The notes below the pieces were generated by a model. That model worked only from the letters and a program-made list of their open reading frames with translations. It ran no database searches and had not been told where the DNA came from. Shown piece by piece: positions 43,801 to 50,675 of a stretch of 50,675 bases of DNA. Position numbers and translations under genes: made by a program. Position 1 is the first letter of the stretch. Every line of letters begins with the position of its first letter. The stretch is from Spirogloea muscicola (lineage: Eukaryota; Streptophyta; Zygnematophyceae; Spirogloeales; Spirogloeaceae), in NCBI GenBank assembly GCA_009602725.1, contig WELB01000105.1:215802-266476 (forward strand). The letters are read 5' to 3'.

Positions 43801-46800
43801 CATGGGCAATGGGGCATGGGCAAAAAAAACTATGTCCAAGAATTACGAGACAAACATTTATAAAGAGGACAAGCTCATATCATCCTATAGACCTCTCTAG
43901 CGTGCATGACGACCCGGCTGCTTAGTAGAAGCCAATTTGGTCCGACTTGCTCACAATGCGCAGATAAACAAGCACACACAGCCAGCCCAAACAAGTTGCT
44001 CACAACTCTTAGATTTACAAGCTCACACAGCCAGCTAATCACCTCGCCAGTGTGCTTGCAGCTTCACTGCGGCCTTCCGCATAGCTCTGAAGTGCCTCTG
44101 AAGGATAAACATTTGCACGGTCCGCTGTATCCTCCTTGCAGCTTGGTTTAGGACTTCAGCCCTCTGCGTATCAAGCTCTGCAATTTGGCCTGCTCGAAGG
44201 AAGACCTTGGTTTTTCCAAGCTGCCACGTACAGTCACAAAGACTCAGCAGATATATGACAACTGCTGGATTCGCCACCTACTCGGAGGTACAATTATCCT
44301 CCTTGCAGAACGTGTGCCTACTGTGATCAAACTGCACCATAATACCACGGACCTGATAATTTTGTAGTCCCGTCCTTTTCAGCAACCTAAGTGTTGCCTC
44401 CTTCTCATCACAACTGAAATGCACTCAAGTCCAAACAACAAAAGATGAGATTGTTGTCTTTGATTGTTATAGCATGTGACACCATCATACCCAATCTATA
44501 TAGACCAAGTCATGTAAACCATCATACCCACCTTGTAAGTCGTGTAAGTCTGTCCACAAATGGCCAGCGCACACAGTATACATACTAAGCCATTGACTTC
44601 GCAATTTCACAAGCAACCTTCACAACCCTCACATGCAACCTCTAGACATACGTAAGTTCATGCAATAGTCCAATGTTGGCAGGTCGTCTGCACATTGATG
44701 TACTAACTTGTCTTGGAGAAGCTCTAGAGCGAGCACGCTGAAGCGCTCGAGGAACTCATCGTACAACTTCCGAGTAGGATAACCTGCACAACTAATTCTG
44801 ACTGCCTCCAGAACACCCTGCAGACATTGCCCAGGCAAAGGTGAGAGCTTGTTTTCCACACACATGTCTTAATTGTTTTTAAACATTGGCAGCTCTCTTG
44901 CTCTTGGCAAGCAAAGTAGATGGTGCAATCCACTCTGTCTGCCAATTACACTGAAAGTGCAAGCTACTCAGGCTTGCTTGCTGACAAATCTATATCCAGC
45001 CATAGGCCAAAAATCTGCTAGTAAAAGAATAGTGCCAGGTAAATTGTACGTACACCACACCGGAGTTGCTGAAGTACATTCCGATGCTCGAATAAACTTG
45101 GCGAATTTTTTATGTTCGGTTTTACGCAACGAATATAATGCGGCTGCGTTGTCTTGAGGGTCTCCATCAGGGCTGCAAGTTGTTGCTGCCAGGCAGATGG
45201 GAGAAGTGAAACATGAGCTTCACAAGAGCCACGCAGCACTCTGTACGAGGATGCGACACCTTGCAGCCTGGCCAACTTGCAACTTCACTGCTGCAACAGT
45301 CCTCCCATGAGCGGAGGCAAATAGAGAAGCGAGCTATGCTGTCATAGTATCTTATCCCTATCCAATCTGGTCATAAGGATGATGGCATCATACATAGAGA
45401 TGCAAGACATCCCACATGAGGTCAAAAGAGTATAACGTGATGCGAGGGACTGAAAAGAACAAGGTCAAAGTAAGACGAGCTTGTCCTCAAATGACATGAG
45501 ATTGGAGAACTGAAGGAAAGGGCCATACCTTGAAGCGGGTGCCTAGAGATGAAAATTTGTATGACGAGGTACTCGTGTCATTGGCAAGTGGAAAGATACT
45601 GGCAACAAAAGGGCAACTGGAATTTCCAAGTAAGGTTTGATGCTCAGCCACTATGTAGTCCTTGTTCTTTTCCAAGAACAAGTCGGTCTGGTAGGTGACC
45701 TGCCCAAACCTCACTGTTGTTGCTGTCAAGCTGTGCAGATATAGTAAGGCAACTTGCTCAGATGCAAATTGGACTGGCTCAAAATAGCTTGGCCTCTTAT
45801 CGATCATGACATGCGTCCTAGTCTGGACGTTGACAGTGCCAAAAGGCCAATCTTGCGGTTCTAACAACTAAAGGGCTCACTTGTGAAGGTAAATTACCTG
45901 CCCAGCATAGTGGTCTATGGTGAAGTCTGTCCTAGATACTTTAGGCTTGGAAAATCGCAAGTTGTTGGAGAAGGCCTGATACAACTTGGTCGCGAATGTC
46001 TCATGTGTTGACCTTGGAAACATGCTGGCAAATCAAGGAGACCATCAGATAGACGCCAGACTTCATTACCTTCAAGAGTCAATCCACAAACTGTAATGCC
46101 AGGTGCTGTTGGCAGATCAAGGGCCAGTTTAATAATTTGCTGCTTAGCTTGCAGCAGCTGAAGACAGCAGCACGATAATTTGAAGTACAATTACCATTGC
46201 TCGTCCAGCAGAGAGATCATCCCGCCTGGTTTCTGAGGACAAGCATTGCATAAGTATGAGGGGAAAGCCAAAAGGCAAAAGTAGCCAAGCCAGAGTCTCC
46301 TTTTGAGCAGCTTTGCATGCCACTGCAACATTCTGTGCTCAAATACGTAATAAGAAGCATTAGGTAAGCCAACTTTTCTCATGGTGAAGATGTTGCAGGG
46401 TGTTGTTGCACCTTCTCAATGAGGTCTAGCACGTCCTTATTGTCAACAAAGTCAATGTAGCTCCAGTCAATCGCCTCTTTCTCATACTCCTCCTGCTCCA
46501 TCTTGAAGACATGCTGTCCAATCACAAAGGATCTCTGTTATGCTCAGGATCTGTGTACTGTGATCTACTGAGATGGGTACGACAATCCTCTAGACAAGTA
46601 TGCTTCTTTGCTCCTAGAACTCCCTTCTACTTGATGGCTGCTCCTAAAGTAGCAAGCGCAGCAATTATGTTGCACATGCCTCAGTTTTCTCACTAAGCAG
46701 AGCAATGTGACCTCAATGTCGTTACCTGGTTAAAGTGTTGCTGAAGTTTCTCATTTGCTAGATTGATGCAAAACTGCTCAAAGCTGTTCAGCTTGAAGCT

Positions 46801-49800
46801 CTCAAACCCATAGATATCTAGCACTCCTATCAACCTTGTTGATTGAGGGTCCTGCCCAATGGACTTATTGATCTTCTCCACCAGCCTGTGGTAAAGAGTG
46901 CTGGTCTCAGGATCATCAAGTAAGATGCTCATATCTGAAGATTTTGTATAGTTGGATCAGCATCATCATGCATCTGCCAAATGTATGTCAAATCCTCACC
47001 AGCCAAATAGCCGAGAGTATATGGTCTTGGACAAGGTGTCTCGGTTGACAACTGCTGCTGCAGCATCCAGCATCTTTGTGATGCTCTCTCCTCTTGTTAC
47101 AATTGTGCGAGTTGTAAGAGAGGACATCAGTGCATTACTATCGCACCTGCATACACCAACAAGACAAAGGTCAAGAACCTGCCCAAGCATGTGTTACCAG
47201 ACAGCCATATTATTGAGCCTGAGGTGAGACCACATATCTGCAGAGGTCTACACTTCCAAACATCTCTGATGCAATCGGTTGTTATAGATGCGTCCCTACT
47301 AGTCAACTGGAGCAATCCATGCCTGAGAAGCTCTGCAGCGGTTGAGGCATGTTGCTGACTCTGTTCATCTGCAATCTGGGATGAATCGCCTTCCAATCCT
47401 GGCTTAAAATTGATATTGCCAATGTGCAATATGGCGGCCACTATTCGGAAAATTGCTTCCTGCATAGGAACAAAGACCCCATGAGAACTACAGATTAGCA
47501 ATTTGCCATGGACCTGCAGGAATTAGAAAGTACACAAACGCAATAAAGTGAGCTTCAACTGGGGATGGTCAGCACTGACGAGAATTGTGCCCCGCCGTGA
47601 GATAGCAACAGCACCATTCAACAATATTGAACATAGCCGGTGCTGATTGAACACAACAGGGTTATTGTATTGATGAGAGGGGACCCGCCATAACCTGCTC
47701 CTCCAAGTTGATGCCAACAACGTCCATGGCATGCTTGGTCTTAGCATATTCTGATGCATTGCTCTCTTTTCCCGGGAGCTCGTAGCACTTGCTCTGATTG
47801 AGATAGTGGTATGTCCCAGCTGAAGTTAGCTTGTATGCTGCTCGCTCCTATACAAGTAGCACAGAGTAGGTCAGCTCCAACTAGGTGGCTAATTCTTGGA
47901 GAGGCCAATAACAACGCCTATGACCTGTCATTGACACTGAGTCAAAAGTACCAAGACACAGAGCCACTGCTTATGCAAGTTGCTGGCTAGTGGCAGCGTC
48001 AACAACAGCCATGGAATAGCAGAACCATATAACATTCTCCAGATATGTTTTGCAGCCCCTACTTCTAGAATGTGCTTGAATGTAGGAAGACTCATATTCT
48101 TATCGTCCATCGCATCAACAGAGTGCTACATCCCCAGGACTGCTGTAGACTCACCTCTGCATCAGCACCAGCGCACAATTGATAGAAGCAATGATAATTG
48201 CGCTCTGGGTCAGCGATCTGGACCACCCTTGACCTCTCCAGGAGATAGGTTCTGACTGCAGCTCCTGATAGTCTCCCACTTTTGTCGAACTGAAGCTCCA
48301 CAAATTTTCCAAATCGGCTGAGGACCAACAACTGTGCCAGCTCTGTCAGAAACAGCTGATCTATGTCTTATCCATCTCTAGCTGCATATTGGAGGCAAGC
48401 GTATGCAAATACCTGCAGTGCTCACTACTGCCAGAATAGAGATTGTCCTGTACCTAGAATTATCATTGCGAACAGTTTTTGCATTGCCAAAGGCCTCCAA
48501 AAGTGGGTTGGACTGCAAGTACAAAGACAATAACAGGCTTCAATCGCTTGCAGCATTTGCATTGAGTATTGATGCAAGCACGCGTATGCACCACGACCTG
48601 AATGCATATACAATCTGTACTATGGGCAGGCACAACAAATGTGCTAGACAATTGTGCGTAAACGGGGGCTGAGGTTGTCCTCACAATGGCGCGCAAACAA
48701 AGACCTGACAAAAGATGCATATTCTGTGTATGATACTGCCAGTAGCAAGAGCTCTCAGTAGCTAGTCCCTCACTTCCAGGACTTGCGACTCCACTGTGCG
48801 ACCATCTTCTGAGGCACGGCCACCCATGTAAGCCAGGTACTGCATGATCAACTTTGTCGTCTCCGTCTTTCCTGCCCCGCTCTCGCCACTGACAAGAATT
48901 GACTGGCTCCTATCATCGTCAACCATCGCCCTGCTTCCAAACAGCACCTTGTCAACTATCTGCTGCTTGCAGACATGTCTCCTTAGGAACACCAAAATGC
49001 CTGCAAGGTGCTGAGCTGGAAAAAACTGGGACGTACACAGACAATTTGCATTTTGTTGCACAATGGTGCAACAAAGTTGGCAAAGCTGGCACTGTGGCTA
49101 CTGGCAGTGCCAATTTGCTGATTTGAACTGCTTTCACCTGTATGCAGCTTCTGCTATCGCAAACACGTGAGGGCTCAACTCCCCAAGCTTTGCACCCTTG
49201 TATTGCTCCATCATTGATAGATTGTACAGGTGAGGCAGCTTGGCAAATGGATTCAAGGCAATGAGGATGTTGCCTGTGTACGTCTGCGTCCAACTCGCAA
49301 AGCACCCACTGTGCTTAACAAGGGTAGATGGACGCGTGAGCTTGCTCTGAAATCTGAGGTAAGAATTAAGCCTATCAACAGATCCAGCACCAGGCTCCAG
49401 AGATCAACATAAGTATGCAATACTTGTGCACAAGGAACTCCAGCTTGGGCCTCACATAAATTTCATCAAGGTTGTATCTAGAGGCCAGGTTGTGGAGCAC
49501 CCCTGGCTCATTCAGATATGCCAGCTTTGTCATGTCATCCACGCCGCCGCTAGCTGTCTCTGGATCTCGAGGGTGGCACTTGGCCAGCGGCACAGTCACC
49601 TGGCAAGAGCAGGGAATCAGCCCCAGTGGCTTGAAGCACAGCGTGATAAGACTGCATAAAACACATGGAGCAGTCCCAGCAGTCCCAGTCACTGGCAGGT
49701 TGTGAGCCTCTGACGCTGCTTGGGGATGTGCATCGAATGGAAGACCATATTCCTCGCTATTAGGCGAATGCTGCCATCGTGACTCGCTCATGATAGCGCC

Positions 49801-50009
49801 TGGTCGAAGAGGCTGCGTACCATGGCGCCCTCAAGAGTGCAGACAACTGCATCCTTGCCGCTCGTGCTGACAAGCTCGGCCCCAACCCACGCCTGGTCCG
49901 CATCCTCCACCCACACAGGCGACCCCGCTACCAGAGCCGCTGACACGGCCTGCTTCACAGCAGCCAAGCAGCACCAGCAACGGCAGCAGCACAGGGTCAA
50001 GAACGCCAC
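37893..50009 (-). CDS. Class XI myosin heavy chain with six IQ motifs and DIL tail (many exons)
   Basis: Known role: class XI (class V-like) myosins move organelles and vesicles along actin. Seen, in coding order: SH3-like N-terminus [12 protein letters not shown] (49960-49880), [18 protein letters not shown] (about 49545-49495), [19 protein letters not shown] (49280-49225), P-loop GESGAGKT (48887-48864), [16 protein letters not shown] (48512-48465), [12 protein letters not shown] (48320-48283), [20 protein letters not shown] (46832-46773), [12 protein letters not shown] (about 46235-46198), [13 protein letters not shown] (45147-45109), [17 protein letters not shown] (44220-44170). IQ motifs lie between about 44140 and 43075. 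Coiled-coil helices follow between about 42770 and 41400 (e.g. [17 protein letters not shown]). The globular tail has [17 protein letters not shown] (40742-40692), [20 protein letters not shown] (40314-40255), [20 protein letters not shown] (39450-39391), a [15 protein letters not shown] block (38554-38510) and the end [11 protein letters not shown] to the stop at 37893-37895. It appears complete. The Met at 50009 is the nearest in frame, but a splice at about 49958 to an upstream exon is possible. Confidence 0.95.
42840..42870. repeat. Perfect 13-bp inverted repeat in a myosin intron
   Basis: Left arm CATTTGGGGCAGA (42840-42852), loop TGACG, right arm TCTGCCCCAAATG (42858-42870). A second, shorter hairpin, CCATTGG...CCAATGG, follows at about 42925-42950. 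Neither overlaps recognisable coding sequence. Confidence 0.8.
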
Positions 50010-50675
50010 AAAGGAAATAGAATTGTCCGCACAGGCTGGTCACTAATTGAAGGCTTCGCACAGCACAACATCGTTCTCCATTCGCGAGTAGCTTTGTGGT
50101 AGGCTATGCATCTAAGACCACCCGCTACTGATGAAATTGATCTTGCGCTGCCTTCTGACTGAAGAAACAGCCACGATGAACACGAGTCGAATTGCTCTTG
50201 CATCGACTAGAGGTTGAGGGTGTCCTGGACAAATTGGCCCGGATATACAACTCAAGCCTGGCAGCTCGTCCCTACCCCTCAGCGCAGCACGCGCACGTTA
50301 CGAGGGAGCTGTACAAAGCGGCCGCGGAGGCGGAGGCCCGCGCGTGCTCTCACCATGTCGCTCGCGTGCAGCCTCGGCACTGCAATGGAGCCTTGGTCTA
50401 ATCCCCGGCTCGCAGTGCGAAGCGGCCGGCCCGGCGACGCGAGCGGCGCTGCACATCAGGCGAGCGCTCGCGGAGCCGCAGCATGCTCATCGGCGACGCC
50501 AGAACCCATCGCGCGTGACGCGGAGCAACGTCCGCCGGGGCGCAACCGAGCTACATCGGTGCACATTCTCAGCGCAGCGCATCCGCCGCAGCACGCGTCC
50601 GCAGCCGCGAGGTGGCCGCCTCCCGGCCTCGCCGCTGCCACCGCCGCCGCCGCTGCCGGGCCGGGCCCCGGGGCC
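50010..50675. other. Upstream of the myosin gene; possible exon fragment at about 50211-50401 (+)
   Basis: A plus-strand frame reads GVLDKLARIYNSSLAARPYP to a stop at 50399-50401, after a CGACTAG that could be an acceptor. It has helix-like composition but no ATG and no family I recognise. The rest, to the window end, is GC-rich with CCG runs and probably belongs to the promoter of myosin or the start of a gene outside the window. Confidence 0.25.

Overview
The window is nuclear DNA from a green-lineage eukaryote. Every recognisable gene is broken by short GT-AG introns of about 60-400 bp. Coding exons are GC-rich with CCG/GGC runs, degenerate TTTAGGG-type (plant-type) telomere motifs occur in introns, and the proteins read as plant-like: SWC6, NUP107, a class XI myosin with DIL tail, GT61, and a CYCLOPS/IPD3-type protein. 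A streptophyte (charophyte-grade) alga fits best; a chlorophyte cannot be excluded. The assembly has a 689-bp N run (28623-29311) and single Ns at 10764, 19941 and 33414.

Layout: 363-3827 (+) CDT2/DTL, the WD40 substrate receptor of CRL4, with a tRNA-like relic in an intron. 3828-5288 intergenic, ending in 3' pieces of a LINE-like retrotransposon. 5666-6965 (+) dolichyl-diphosphatase. About 7086-7921 (+) an unrecognised spliced gene. 8218-8999 (-) an elongin-B-like protein, head to head with 9467-10803 (+), a LYAR-type zinc-finger nucleolar protein. 10791-14884 (+) an 11-exon CYCLOPS/IPD3 homologue. 15988 to about 18160 (-) a LON substrate-binding-domain protein. 19056-19495 more LINE 3' pieces. 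20277-27186 (+) NUP107. 27559 to >28622 (-) SWC6/ZNHIT1, its 5' end lost in the N run. 29312-33069 a dense, nested field of LINE 3' ends. 33652-37022 (+) a GT61 glycosyltransferase. 37893-50009 (-) a complete class XI myosin.

The genes are mostly unrelated housekeeping functions (CRL ligase parts, N-glycosylation lipid recycling, ribosome biogenesis, nuclear pore, chromatin remodelling, Golgi glycosylation, actin transport) and do not form an operon-like system. The most interesting gene is the CYCLOPS homologue. In land plants this is the transcription factor of the common symbiosis pathway, activated by the kinase CCaMK, and the two phospho-accepting motifs appear kept here. The second notable item is the LINE family. 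Three tail subfamilies share one hairpin design, and one 61-bp copy sits between perfect 8-bp target-site duplications inside a relative's reading frame.
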